DNA of 64,000 nucleotides, from positions 1 through 64,000 of the forward strand of contig JAUNGI010000005.1 of NCBI GenBank assembly GCA_030524525.1, given 5' to 3'. The notes under the pieces were generated by a model. The model was not told the DNA's origin. It made no database searches and worked only from the letters and a program-made list of their open reading frames with translations. Shown here piece by piece: positions 1-8,031 of the stretch; within the stretch, counting starts at the first letter, position 1, and the number at the start of each line of letters is the position of its first letter. The translations under genes were made by a program, and so were the position numbers. The DNA is from Lachnospiraceae bacterium (GTDB lineage: Bacteria > Bacillota > Clostridia > Lachnospirales > Lachnospiraceae).

Positions 1-14
1 AAATAAAAAAAGAC

Positions 15-139
15 GCAAATAGAACGCCGAGGTGCCGAGAACCCTCAAGCCACATGTTTGCGAGGGCTTAGATGCCGAAGAAACCGAGGATAAAAGCCTC
101 GGAATCCAAATACGGAACATCGGAATCGGCGTTGATTGC
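15..139 (+). ncRNA. Structured leader RNA, L-box (lysine riboswitch)-like
   Basis: A long closing stem is visible: AACGCCGA at 23-30 pairs perfectly with TCGGCGTT at 126-133, and the flanks GCAAAT and ATTGC extend it. Inside are a CCCTC/GAGGG hairpin, a perfect CCGAGG/CCTCGG hairpin at about 85-103, and the strings GAGGTGC and ATGCCGAAG, which resemble conserved lysine-riboswitch junctions. P2 and P5 would be much shorter than in classic L-boxes, so the class is uncertain. It lies just upstream of an acetyltransferase, an unusual target for a lysine switch. It may be a degenerate leader whose original gene has been replaced, or an unrelated RNA. Confidence 0.35.
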
Positions 140-184
140 AAGGTGATGGTACAGGAGATATCGGGATTCGCGGAGGATGGATTC

Positions 185-619
185 ATGATCAGACAGGCGA
201 CAAAAAAGGATGCGCCGCACATAGCAAAATTAGCGATACAAATGTGGGACAGTGCTGCATTGTCCGAATTGGAAACCGAAATTGCAGAAACCATTGGCTG
301 TGAAAATGCAGTATATTTTATAAAGTATGCGGAGGACAAGCCGATCGGATTTGCACAGTGCCAACTCCGATACGATTATGTTGAGGGCACGGAGACGTCG
401 CCCGTCGGATATTTAGAAGGGATTTTTATTCAAGAAGAATTCCGGCATAGAGGCTTTGCCAAGGAACTGCTGCAGGAATGCGAGAAGTGGGCAAAGAAGA
501 AAAATTGCTCCAAATTTGCAAGCGATTGTGAGTTAAACAATACAGAAAGTCTTCGATTTCACTTGGCAATGGGGTTTGAGGAAGCCAACCGCGTTATTTG
601 TTTTCGGAAGGGCATTTGA
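185..619 (+). CDS. GNAT N-acetyltransferase, AAC(6')-like
   Basis: A 144-residue GNAT-fold protein that would transfer acetyl from acetyl-CoA to an amine. The N-terminal MIRQATKKDA strand and the acetyl-CoA loop FRHRGFAKELL (about residues 86-96, the Q/RxxGxG/A type) are clear, followed by GYLEG and the C-terminal SLRFHLAMGFEE motif. Overall layout resembles aminoglycoside 6'-N-acetyltransferases of the AAC(6')-I group, but substrate cannot be read from sequence. The frame is open upstream to 32, but that stretch is the structured RNA; ATG at 185, after GGAGGATGG, is the better start. It lies in an AT-richer accessory patch. Confidence 0.75.
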   Translation: MIRQATKKDAPHIAKLAIQMWDSAALSELETEIAETIGCENAVYFIKYAEDKPIGFAQCQLRYDYVEGTETSPVGYLEGIFIQEEFRHRGFAKELLQECEKWAKKKNCSKFASDCELNNTESLRFHLAMGFEEANRVICFRKGI

Positions 620-627
620 GGGAAAAA

Positions 628-1194
628 ATGAAGATAATTGCGATCGCGGCGGTAACCGCAGGCGGAAAAACAACCGTTGTCAATGAGGTCAAAAAACAAC
701 TCAAAAATGTAAAGTCGCTTCATTTTGACGATTATTCGTTTGACGGCGAGGTTGATGATTTTTATGCTTGGGTAATGCAGGGCGCAGATTACAATGTATG
801 GGATTTAAGCCCACTGATAAAAGATATTTGTGAAATTAAGAAAAACGAGTCCTGCGATTACTTATTATTGGACTATCCTTTTGCCTACTGCCATAAAGAA
901 CTGAGTAAATGGATTGATTGCGCCATTTTTATAGATACTCCTTTGGATATTGCAATGGCGAGAAGAGTTCTTCGCGATATGAGAAATGCCACCGGAGAAG
1001 AAATACGGCAGGATATGGAGATCTATCTGAAATACGCCAGAGTTGCTTACACCCAAATGCGAAAGGATATTATGCCTTCATCGGATTATGTGATAGACGG
1101 AACGAAAGAACTGCGTAAAATGGTGGAAGAAATTAAGGGCATCATAGAGAACATGGATCAAAATGGAGTAGGAAACTGCTGTAAAGTCCAGTGA
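628..1194 (+). CDS. P-loop kinase, uridine kinase-like
   Basis: A 188-residue NTPase. The Walker A motif AVTAGGKTT is at the N-terminus (residues 7-15) and a Walker B-like strand YLLLDYPF follows near residue 75. The short Arg-rich lid (MARRVLRDMRNATG) fits the nucleoside/uridine kinase superfamily. The frame is open back to 598, but ATG at 628 is preceded by GAGGGAAAAA and gives a compact kinase. It starts 8 bp after the acetyltransferase stop, so the two are probably cotranscribed. The phosphate acceptor is not predictable; metabolite or antibiotic phosphorylation are both possible. Confidence 0.65.
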   Translation: MKIIAIAAVTAGGKTTVVNEVKKQLKNVKSLHFDDYSFDGEVDDFYAWVMQGADYNVWDLSPLIKDICEIKKNESCDYLLLDYPFAYCHKELSKWIDCAIFIDTPLDIAMARRVLRDMRNATGEEIRQDMEIYLKYARVAYTQMRKDIMPSSDYVIDGTKELRKMVEEIKGIIENMDQNGVGNCCKVQ

Positions 1195-1251
1195 AGTCAC
1201 GGACTTTCCGAGGAATTGGATTTTTTATTGGAATTTGTGGGAGGTAGAGAC

Positions 1252-1632
1252 ATGCAATTTATTATTTTTCAGTGGGTATTTTTCACTGTGAGCTTAGGAG
1301 TTATCTTGTATTTCTTCGTCTACAAACGGAGTAAGTTCAAAAACAGATCGGGCGCGGGTGCCTTTTTCTTTGAAAACGATTGTTTGGTGCTCAACACGGG
1401 AGTGCCGTACCCCATTTCTTTTGACGAGATCGAGCGGGTGGAGCTGCACTATCATCAGCGGGAGCTGGATCGCCAGTGGTCCTATGGGCTGTGGGTCTGG
1501 GTCGTCAGGAAAAGCGGACAAACCAAGAAGGTATATTATAAGGGCTATCGCACCGCCAAGCTTGCCCTGCCCTCTGACATGAAAGCGGCACTGGAGGAAA
1601 AGGGGCTGCGGGTTGTGATGGTCGATCAGTAA
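1252..1632 (+). CDS. Small membrane-anchored protein, PH-like body
   Basis: A 126-residue protein with one N-terminal membrane segment (FQWVFFTVSLGVILYFFVY), then a positively charged stretch and a soluble beta-rich part (NTGVPYPISFDEIERVELHY). The latter resembles bacterial PH-domain proteins that read out membrane state, but I cannot assign a family. ATG at 1252 follows GGGAGGTAGAG, a strong ribosome site; the upstream in-frame start at 1216 is weaker. Confidence 0.5.
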   Translation: MQFIIFQWVFFTVSLGVILYFFVYKRSKFKNRSGAGAFFFENDCLVLNTGVPYPISFDEIERVELHYHQRELDRQWSYGLWVWVVRKSGQTKKVYYKGYRTAKLALPSDMKAALEEKGLRVVMVDQ

Positions 1633-1715
1633 ACTCCGGAAACGTATGACCAAGGACATTTTAATCAAATTCACAAAAAATTCATAAAGCAGCGCCTATT
1701 TTTCCCGCTGGCAAG

Positions 1716-1744
1716 TTTACTTTTACGCTCATATGGGATATACT
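1716..1744 (+). promoter_or_regulatory. Promoter of the AbrB/PIN toxin-antitoxin pair
   Basis: TTTACT at 1716-1721 and TATACT at 1739-1744 are separated by 17 bp, matching a sigma-A promoter. The antitoxin start lies 53 bp further on. Confidence 0.55.
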
Positions 1745-1796
1745 ATGAGTAATTTCGAGTTTTCTTTAGTTCTCAAGAATAGAAGGGGTGACTTAT

Positions 1797-2054
1797 ATGA
1801 ATTTAGCGAAAATCTCTGCAAACGGCCAGATTACTGTGCCGGTAGAAATCCGGCGACTGCTCGGCTTAAAGTCTGGGGACAAGATTTTGTTCTTCCAGAA
1901 ACAGGATGGTGAAATCGTTGTAAGCAACGCTTCTTCCAAAGCAATCCGCAAAGCGCAGTCTGCCTTTGCCGGTGCTGCCGAAACAATGGGCGTTACCAGC
2001 GAGGACGATATTCAGGCACTTGTGGACGAAGTACGCTACGGAAAGGAAAGGTAA
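1797..2054 (+). CDS. AbrB/MazE-family antitoxin
   Basis: An 85-residue swapped-hairpin DNA-binding protein. The N-terminus (AKISANGQITVPVEIRRLLG) is the typical AbrB/SpoVT signature, followed by KSGDKILFF and an acidic C-terminal tail that would bind and neutralise the toxin. ATG at 1797 follows AGAAGGGG at 8-nt spacing; a GTG at 1788 is embedded in that ribosome site and is less likely. The stop is 1 nt from the PIN-domain gene. Autorepression through the upstream promoter is usual for the family (inferred here). Confidence 0.85.
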   Translation: MNLAKISANGQITVPVEIRRLLGLKSGDKILFFQKQDGEIVVSNASSKAIRKAQSAFAGAAETMGVTSEDDIQALVDEVRYGKER

Positions 2055-2055
2055 T

Positions 2056-2454
2056 ATGCGGATATTGGTTGACACAAATATCCTGTTCTCTGCATTGATC
2101 TTTCCTCGTTCAAAACCGGCGCAGGCACTATTGCATGTCGCAGATAATCACAAAATTGTTTTGTGCGACCGAAACATTGCGGAACTGCGGGATATTTTGA
2201 AACGGAAAGCGCCTAAATTCCTGCCGGATGCAGAAGTGCTGCTTGCGGAAATGTCCTATGAACTAATTCCGGCGGTAGACCATGCGGAAAAGCTGATACG
2301 CGACGCAAAAGACCAACCGATCTTAAATGCGGCGATCGTGTCCGATGTGGATATTATTTTGACAGGAGATAAAGACTTTTTAAGCATGGAAATGGAACAT
2401 CCAAAATGTATGACAGTTGCACAGTTTTTTGAAAGTGAAGGTATGGAAGAATAG
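2056..2454 (+). CDS. PIN-domain toxin (type II toxin-antitoxin)
   Basis: A 132-residue predicted ribonuclease of the PIN fold (PF13470-like, VapC-like role). Acidic metal-binding residues are visible in the N-terminal VDTNILFSAL, the mid-protein DAKDQPILNAAI and the distal LTGDKDFL strands. It is directly coupled to the AbrB-like antitoxin upstream. The RNA target cannot be deduced. Confidence 0.85.
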   Translation: MRILVDTNILFSALIFPRSKPAQALLHVADNHKIVLCDRNIAELRDILKRKAPKFLPDAEVLLAEMSYELIPAVDHAEKLIRDAKDQPILNAAIVSDVDIILTGDKDFLSMEMEHPKCMTVAQFFESEGMEE

Positions 2455-2482
2455 TCTCTTCCGCACTTTTTGAAACAAAAAT

Positions 2483-2537
2483 ACAGGGCGGGGATCTGAA
2501 AGAATCGGATTCCCGCTCTGTGTTATCGGAAGTTTTT
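2483..2537 (+). terminator. Terminator-like hairpin after the toxin gene
   Basis: ACAGGGCGGGGATC at 2483-2496 pairs, with G-U wobbles, with GGATTCCCGCTCTGT ending at 2521. A T-rich stretch follows at 2531-2537. It closes the toxin-antitoxin transcript. Confidence 0.5.
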
Positions 2538-2600
2538 CCCGGCGAAGGGGGTATTTGTTGGCGAGCATTTTTTTAGAAGGCAGTCAATATAGCCGTGGCA

Positions 2601-3176
2601 CTACAACAAATACAGACCGAATATGAATTCGCTCAGCGAGTCGGCAACAGGCTCCGTTTCGGGGATCCCCTCGTTGTCGTAATCCTCAAGAAAGATTCTG
2701 CCCGTTTCGACTTCATACAAAAGAAAAAGCGTCGCGTATGGATCGTAAATGCCGATGGGAAGATACTTGCTGAGGTCCCCGCCATAGGATACCCATCGTT
2801 TTGCCTCGGCGATCAATCCGGAGTCCGGACGCAAAAGAAAATCATCCGGTCCCTCCCCCTTATTTTTAAGCGCCGAAAACAATAGGAAGCACGCGGGGAA
2901 ATTTTTGTAATATCCGAATATTCCCGGCTGCCAGTAGTCGTTGAGAAAATCGGAAATATCCTTCGGCATAGAATAACCGACCTCACGCCGGAAGATTTCA
3001 AATTCTGAATGCTCCTGCCTTTTGACAAATATTTCGCCTGCGTCAAAGTGCCGTTTCAGTTCAGGGTCCATGTTTTCCAGCGCTTTTCCCTTGGGATAGC
3101 CGATGGGAAAGCGATGAATATTATTTATGCCTTTTTTGCGGAGAACTTCCATATAATGCTTTATTGCTTCCTGCAT
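2601..3176 (-). CDS. SUKH (SMI1/KNR4)-like protein, possible immunity protein
   Basis: A 191-residue acidic protein. The central region (VGYSMPKDISDFLNDYW, then a hydrophobic GIFGYYKNFPACFLLF segment) and the later FLLYEVETGRIFLEDYD segment match the SUKH/SMI1-KNR4 pattern: an N-terminal helix and strands that read out 'value then display'. SUKH proteins often neutralise contact-dependent or polymorphic toxins. No toxin is next to it, so it would be an orphan. It is convergent with the PIN toxin gene. Family call is by pattern only. Confidence 0.5.
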   Translation of the reverse strand: MQEAIKHYMEVLRKKGINNIHRFPIGYPKGKALENMDPELKRHFDAGEIFVKRQEHSEFEIFRREVGYSMPKDISDFLNDYWQPGIFGYYKNFPACFLLFSALKNKGEGPDDFLLRPDSGLIAEAKRWVSYGGDLSKYLPIGIYDPYATLFLLYEVETGRIFLEDYDNEGIPETEPVADSLSEFIFGLYLL

Positions 3177-3445
3177 TTCTCTGACCTCCCGATCCTGTCT
3201 GTGGTGAGGAATAACATTTCGGCACGGCTTTTTAACACGAGCGTGTAAGCCGACCGTTTGCGCTCCTCCGTAATGTTACATCATGATTCCGAAAAAGTCC
3301 ACACTTTCAACGGATTGCCGCCCAAACTGCGCGGTAACTGCGCCGAGCCGGTTTCGGACGTCGGAGCTCCTGCGAGGGCGGACGAATGCCGAGCCGCTGC
3401 GGATTGTTCGGTTCTCAGGCTCTGCCTTTTCCGGGTCTTCCTGTC
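3177..3445. other. Intergenic stretch without a recognisable gene
   Basis: About 270 bp between the SUKH gene and the repeat array. Short open frames overlap on both strands, but none has family resemblance or a convincing ribosome site. It may be decayed sequence. Confidence 0.5.
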
Positions 3446-3474
3446 TTGTACAAAATGTAAAGTTGTGGTACAAT
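3446..3474 (+). promoter_or_regulatory. Promoter-like pair entering the repeat array
   Basis: TTGTAC at 3446-3451, 17 bp, then TACAAT at 3469-3474 inside the first repeat unit. Only the first unit has a matching -35 hexamer; the other units keep the -10-like box. Confidence 0.4.
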
Positions 3475-3640
3475 GTGCAAAATGCTTCGCATTTAGCACT
3501 TCTGAATTAAGTGTGCGCAAAAGCGCACGAAGTCGCGGTACAATGTGCAAAACGCGCTGCGTTTAGCACTACTGAATTAAGTGTGCGCAAAAGCGCACGA
3601 AGTCGCGGTATAATATGCGCTATAGCGCACGAAGTTGTGG
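3461..3640 (+). repeat. 70-bp tandem repeat, about 2.5 copies, with two hairpins and a -10 box per unit
   Basis: Units run 3461-3530 and 3531-3600, with a partial unit at 3601-3640; the period is exactly 70 bp. Each full unit holds TACAAT (3469, 3539; TATAAT at 3609), then a hairpin GTGCAAAATGC/GCATTTAGCAC (the second unit has compensating changes: AACGC/GCGTT), then CTGAATTAAGT, then a perfect GTGCGC-AAAA-GCGCAC hairpin. The last -10 lies 65 bp before the DUF3048 gene. The same family occurs at 20967-21068. Confidence 0.85.
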
Positions 3641-3678
3641 GGCACTGAAACAGGAACAGGGAAAGAAAGGAAATCTTC

Positions 3679-4860
3679 ATGGAACGCATTCGGAGGTTTA
3701 CGAAAGAGAATCCGTGGATGCTGTTAGGACTGGCAGGGATCCTCCTGTTGGTTGGGATCAGTCTGTTTTACAACAGGCAGCACAACGCCGCCGGGGCAGG
3801 TTCCGACCCGAAAAATTCACCGACGCCGATTTCCAAAGAAACGGGGGCGAACGCCTTGGTCTCTCAAGCGGCTGAGCCGCAGGAGCCGACGGAACCGCCC
3901 GTGTCGCCGACGCCGACGACCGACCCGCATCAGGGGATGGTGCGGAGCGCGCTGACAAACGAATGGATGGAGGAGAGCATGGCGGGCCGTCGGCCGATCG
4001 CCGTTATGCTGAACAATGTCAAGGTGGCGGTGCCGCAGACCGGGATCTCCCATGCCGGGATCGTATACGAGTGCATGGTGGAGGGCAACGTGACCCGACT
4101 CATGGCGGTCATCGAAGATTACGAAGGGCTGGCGAAGATCGGCTCCGTCCGAAGCTGCCGTGCCTATTATGTGTACTGGGCGCTGGAGTGGGACGCGCTG
4201 TATCTGCATTACGGCGGCCCGGTGAAGTATGTTTCCGAGCTTTTGAAGCGCTCGGACGTGCATAATCTGGACGGAACCTATCTGGAGGGACTGACCTTTT
4301 ACCGCACGAGCGACCGCAAAGCGCCGCACAATGCCTATGGCTCGGGCGAGGGAGTCGTGCTTGGCGCGGACAAGAAGGGCTATCCGCTTGCGCATACGGA
4401 ACGCTTTGTGGAGCGGCATTTTCGGTTTGCGCCGGATGGGGAGCCGAATCTGCTTTCCGAGGGAATTTCGGCAAAGCGCGTGGAGCCGGGCTATTCCTAC
4501 AATCAGCCGTGGTTTGCTTACAACGAGGAGGATGGGCTGTATTACCGTTATCAGTACGGTCAGCCGCAGATCGACGATATGACCGGAGAGCAGCTCGCCT
4601 ATAAGAACGTGATCTTTCAGTTTGCCGAGTCAAAAACGCTCGACCATAACGGCTATCTGAGCTTTACGACCAAGGCTTCGAATATGGACGGCTATTATAT
4701 CACAAACGGGCGGGCGATCTCCGTTACATGGTCGAAGACCGGAGACTTTGAACCGACTCGTTTTTATGACGCGGACGGGAACGAGATCGTCCTGAATACC
4801 GGAAAAACATGGATCTGCGTCATTCAGAATTCCAAGCGAGGGAACGTCGTGCTGGAATAA
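3679..4860 (+). CDS. DUF3048 (YerB-like) membrane-anchored extracytoplasmic protein
   Basis: A 393-residue protein with a single N-terminal membrane anchor (PWMLLGLAGILLLVGISLFY, residues about 13-32) and a low-complexity Pro/Thr linker (residues 50-85). The DUF3048 domain follows: RRPIAVMLNNVKVAVPQTGI, then GIVYECMVEGNVTRLMAV and SVRSCRAYYV, all characteristic. The C-terminal part (SFTTKASNMDGYYITNGR, SKTGDFEPTRFYD) matches the second half of YerB. Biochemical function of the family is not established; it acts outside the membrane. It may be driven by the upstream repeat-borne promoter. Confidence 0.85.
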   Translation: MERIRRFTKENPWMLLGLAGILLLVGISLFYNRQHNAAGAGSDPKNSPTPISKETGANALVSQAAEPQEPTEPPVSPTPTTDPHQGMVRSALTNEWMEESMAGRRPIAVMLNNVKVAVPQTGISHAGIVYECMVEGNVTRLMAVIEDYEGLAKIGSVRSCRAYYVYWALEWDALYLHYGGPVKYVSELLKRSDVHNLDGTYLEGLTFYRTSDRKAPHNAYGSGEGVVLGADKKGYPLAHTERFVERHFRFAPDGEPNLLSEGISAKRVEPGYSYNQPWFAYNEEDGLYYRYQYGQPQIDDMTGEQLAYKNVIFQFAESKTLDHNGYLSFTTKASNMDGYYITNGRAISVTWSKTGDFEPTRFYDADGNEIVLNTGKTWICVIQNSKRGNVVLE

Positions 4861-4890
4861 AGGCAGGTTTTCGGAAAGGCGGAACAGAGG

Positions 4891-5478
4891 ATGGAGGAAT
4901 TTATTCTGGTAAAACAGATGACGGAGCTGTATGCGCTCTGTCAGGCGGCGGAGCAGGCGCGGAGCCGGGAGGAGCATGCGGAGTGCGCGGAGCAGGTGAA
5001 GCGAGCCTTTGTCTGGATGGCGCAGAGCGTATGTCAGACGGCGGAGACCGAGCCGGAGGCGTTGAAGCAGCTTCTTTCGGAGGCGCCGCTTTTGACCGAC
5101 CGGAGCCGCGCCACCTATATTCAATATGCGGCGCCGTCTGCGGAGCATGCGGGCGCGATGGAGGCGGAAATCGCCTACGAGTCGCTGGTCGAGGAGGTTT
5201 CCAAGTTCGCAAAATATTACTGCAAGGGCGAGACGCCGCAGAGCACGCAGGAGATCGCCGAGCAGTATGCGGACGGGAAAAATTCCACGCGAAGCGGGAG
5301 AAACCGGGCGGACGACCTGTTCCGCGGGCTGGTTTTGGCGCTGCTGGGGATCGTGGGCGTGCTGATGGTGCTGCTGTCGGTTTTCGTATCCTCGCTGAGC
5401 CATCTGCTTGTCGGCGGCGTGGTCGTGCTGCTGTTCGGATTTCTGTTCTATACCATCGGCAGCAGGATCGAAAAATAA
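4891..5478 (+). CDS. Hypothetical protein with C-terminal double membrane hairpin
   Basis: A 195-residue protein. Residues 1-130 are soluble, helical and rich in Glu/Ala; residues about 146-190 form two membrane segments (VLALLGIVGVLMVLLSVFV and LLVGGVVVLLFGFLFY). I do not recognise a family. It starts 30 bp after the DUF3048 gene and 66 bp before the DHH gene, so it is probably in the same operon. Confidence 0.55.
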   Translation: MEEFILVKQMTELYALCQAAEQARSREEHAECAEQVKRAFVWMAQSVCQTAETEPEALKQLLSEAPLLTDRSRATYIQYAAPSAEHAGAMEAEIAYESLVEEVSKFAKYYCKGETPQSTQEIAEQYADGKNSTRSGRNRADDLFRGLVLALLGIVGVLMVLLSVFVSSLSHLLVGGVVVLLFGFLFYTIGSRIEK

Positions 5479-5544
5479 CAACGGCTGCGGTTTTCCGAAA
5501 AGCCGGGCGGCTTTCGAAAATACAACAGGAGAAGTGCAAGATTT

Positions 5545-6531
5545 ATGGATATTATCGCGCAACTAAGCAGTCGTCTGCGAGGACACCGCGTACTGCTGCA
5601 AACCCATGATTTTCCCGACCCGGACGCGATTGCAAGCGCCGCGGGATTGCAGTATCTGCTGAAGCAGGAGGGGGTACCGGCGGAAATCTGTTTTTTCGGA
5701 CGGTTGGACAAGATCAACCATGTTCGAATGGTAGAGCTTTTTGAGCTGTCACTGACGGAATGCAGCCGGCTTGCGGAGGAACCGGATACGCTTGTCGTTA
5801 CCATCGACGGGCAGAAGAACAACTCCAATTTTACCGACGTGCCGGGAGACGAGATCGCCTGCATCGACCATCATCCTTGGGTGACCGACCATGCCTATGA
5901 GATCGTCGATCATCAGCTTGTGGGCGCGTGCGCCACGATCATTACCGGGTATTTTATGGAGCGTAAGCTGCTTCCGCCCGGAAATCTGGCGACGGCGCTG
6001 CTGTACGGCATCAAAATGGACACTTTGAATTTCTGCAACGGCGTGACGCAGAAGGATATTCAGGCGTTTTCGTTCCTGCACGAGCTGGCGGACAACGAGG
6101 CGATCTCCCATCTGAACAACAGCGTGCTGGAGCTTTCGGACATCAAGGCGTACGGAAGCGCCATACAGAATATCGTGATCTACGATCGGGTCGGCTTTGC
6201 CGCCATTCCCTTTGACTGCCCGGACGGGCTGATCGCGAGCGTTTCCAATTTCATCCTTTCGCTGGATGCGGTCGATGTTTCGGTCATTTACGCCGCCAGA
6301 AACGGGGGCTATAAGTTTTCGGTGCGTTCGGAGCTGGCGAATGTCAATGCCGGAAAGCTGACGAATCTGGCTCTGCGGGATATCGGAAACGGCGGCGGGC
6401 ATCCGACGATGGCAGGCGGGCTGTTATATGCGGAGCGTATGCATCTGCTTGGCGAGCGTGTGCATGAGCCGATCCGAAGGCGTTTTCTGGATGTTTATTA
6501 CAAAATGCAGGAGGAAGGAAAGCGCAGGTAA
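5545..6531 (+). CDS. DHH/DHHA1 phosphoesterase (NrnA-like)
   Basis: A 328-residue Mn-dependent phosphoesterase. The DHH motifs are present: QTHDFPDPDAIAS (residues 19-31), VTIDGQ, IDHHPW and the DHHA1 nucleotide-binding GNGGGHPTMAGG near residue 285. Length and layout match nanoRNase/pAp phosphatase NrnA and related bifunctional enzymes that degrade short oligonucleotides or cyclic dinucleotide products. The first motif differs from the usual HxxPDxDA by HDFPDPDA, which retains the metal ligands. Substrate remains inferred. Confidence 0.8.
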   Translation: MDIIAQLSSRLRGHRVLLQTHDFPDPDAIASAAGLQYLLKQEGVPAEICFFGRLDKINHVRMVELFELSLTECSRLAEEPDTLVVTIDGQKNNSNFTDVPGDEIACIDHHPWVTDHAYEIVDHQLVGACATIITGYFMERKLLPPGNLATALLYGIKMDTLNFCNGVTQKDIQAFSFLHELADNEAISHLNNSVLELSDIKAYGSAIQNIVIYDRVGFAAIPFDCPDGLIASVSNFILSLDAVDVSVIYAARNGGYKFSVRSELANVNAGKLTNLALRDIGNGGGHPTMAGGLLYAERMHLLGERVHEPIRRRFLDVYYKMQEEGKRR

Positions 6532-6567
6532 CGGAGCGGGAAAACGCTTCGCTGCGCGGGAAATGCT

Positions 6568-7704
6568 ATGTATCGAATTTTATGTAAGGACGGCAGCGCC
6601 AAACGGGCGGAATTTACCACGGTACACGGAACGGTGCAGACGCCGGTCTTTATGAACGTGGGAACGGCGGCCGCGATCAAGGGCGGCGCTTCGAGCATCG
6701 ACTTGGCGGAGATCGGCACGCAGATCGAGCTGTGCAACACCTACCATCTGCATGTGCGCCCCGGCGACAGGGTGGTAAAGGAAATGGGCGGTCTGCACCG
6801 GTTTATGAACTGGAACAAACCGATTCTGACGGACTCCGGAGGATTTCAGGTATTTTCGCTGGCAAAGCTGAGAAAAATGAACGAGGAAGGGGTCACGTTC
6901 CATTCGCATGTGGACGGTCGGAAGATCTTTATGGGACCGGAGGAGAGCATGCAGATCCAGTCCAACCTCGGTTCCACGATCGCCATGGCGTTTGACGAGT
7001 GCGCGCCTTACCCGGCGACCCGGGAATACATGCAGAACAGCGTCGATCGGACGACGCGGTGGCTGCTTCGCTGCAAGGCGGAGCTGGCGCGGCTGAACAA
7101 GCTTCCGGACACGATCAACAAGGAGCAGCTGCTGTTTGGCATCAATCAGGGCGGCACGTTTGCGGATATCCGGATGGAGCATGCCCGGCAGATCGCCGAG
7201 CTGGATCTGGACGGCTATGCGATCGGCGGTCTGGCGGTGGGAGAAACGCACGAGGAGATGTACCGCATCCTGTCGTGTACGGTTCCCTGTTTGCCGGAAA
7301 ACAAGCCGGTCTACCTGATGGGCGTGGGCACTCCGGCGAACATTTTGGAGGGCGTGGAGCGCGGCGTGGACTTTTTCGACTGCGTCTATCCGACCCGCAA
7401 CGGGCGGCACGGGCACGCCTATACGAACCACGGCCGGATGAACCTGAAAAACGAAAAATACAAGACCGATCCGCGTCCCATTCAGGAGGGCTGCACGTGT
7501 CCGGCGTGCAGAAATCACAGCCGTGCCTATATCCGTCACTTGCTGGTTGCGGGAGAAATGCTCGGATATCGCTTAATGGTCTTGCATAATTTGCACTTCT
7601 ATAATACAATGATGGAAGAAATTCGGGACGCCATCGAGCAGGGAAACTTCCGGCAGTACAAGCAAATGCGGCTGGAGGGCTTTGCAAGAAACGGCGAGGA
7701 TTGA
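6568..7704 (+). CDS. tgt: tRNA-guanine transglycosylase
   Basis: A 378-residue enzyme that exchanges guanine 34 of GUN-anticodon tRNAs for the queuosine precursor. Characteristic segments: the LCNTYHLHVRPG loop, TDSGGFQVFSL (substrate pocket and catalytic Asp region), INQGGTFADIR, the DCVYPTRNGRHG motif, and the zinc site CTCPAC followed by a distal His in HNLHFY. Length is normal for bacterial Tgt. yajC follows 30 bp later; the tgt-yajC order is common in bacteria. Confidence 0.95.
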   Translation: MYRILCKDGSAKRAEFTTVHGTVQTPVFMNVGTAAAIKGGASSIDLAEIGTQIELCNTYHLHVRPGDRVVKEMGGLHRFMNWNKPILTDSGGFQVFSLAKLRKMNEEGVTFHSHVDGRKIFMGPEESMQIQSNLGSTIAMAFDECAPYPATREYMQNSVDRTTRWLLRCKAELARLNKLPDTINKEQLLFGINQGGTFADIRMEHARQIAELDLDGYAIGGLAVGETHEEMYRILSCTVPCLPENKPVYLMGVGTPANILEGVERGVDFFDCVYPTRNGRHGHAYTNHGRMNLKNEKYKTDPRPIQEGCTCPACRNHSRAYIRHLLVAGEMLGYRLMVLHNLHFYNTMMEEIRDAIEQGNFRQYKQMRLEGFARNGED

Positions 7705-7734
7705 CAAAAAAAGAAAGAAACGAGGTAAGTTATC

Positions 7735-8016
7735 ATGGAAGGTGCCGGCTATTATATTATCATGCTGGTTGTGTTTATCGCAATTTTTTATTTTATGATC
7801 CTGCGTCCGCAGAAGAAGGAGCAGCAGAAGCAGGAAGCGCTGCTTTCTTCGCTGGAGATCGGCGACAGCGTTGTGACGACGGCGGGCTTCTACGGCGTTA
7901 TCATTGATATCGTGGAGGAGCAGGGCGTGATCATCGTCGAATTCGGAAATAACAAGAACTGCCGCATTCCGATGAAAAAGAGCGCGGTCGTTGAGGTGGA
8001 AAAGGCGAGCAAGTAA
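7735..8016 (+). CDS. yajC: Preprotein translocase subunit YajC
   Basis: A 93-residue protein with one N-terminal membrane helix (YYIIMLVVFIAIFYFMIL), then RPQKKEQQKQE and a small beta domain (LEIGDSVVTTAGFYGVIIDI), the textbook YajC layout. It associates with SecDF and SecYEG. Its partner secDF is about 43 kb away in this window rather than adjacent. Confidence 0.93.
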   Translation: MEGAGYYIIMLVVFIAIFYFMILRPQKKEQQKQEALLSSLEIGDSVVTTAGFYGVIIDIVEEQGVIIVEFGNNKNCRIPMKKSAVVEVEKASK

Positions 8017-8031
8017 GCGGAGGTGCCGTTG

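Noticed and set aside
3461..3640. Possible CRISPR array from tandem repeats
   Set aside because: Repeats are contiguous at a 70-bp period without unique spacers, and each unit contains promoter-like and hairpin parts.
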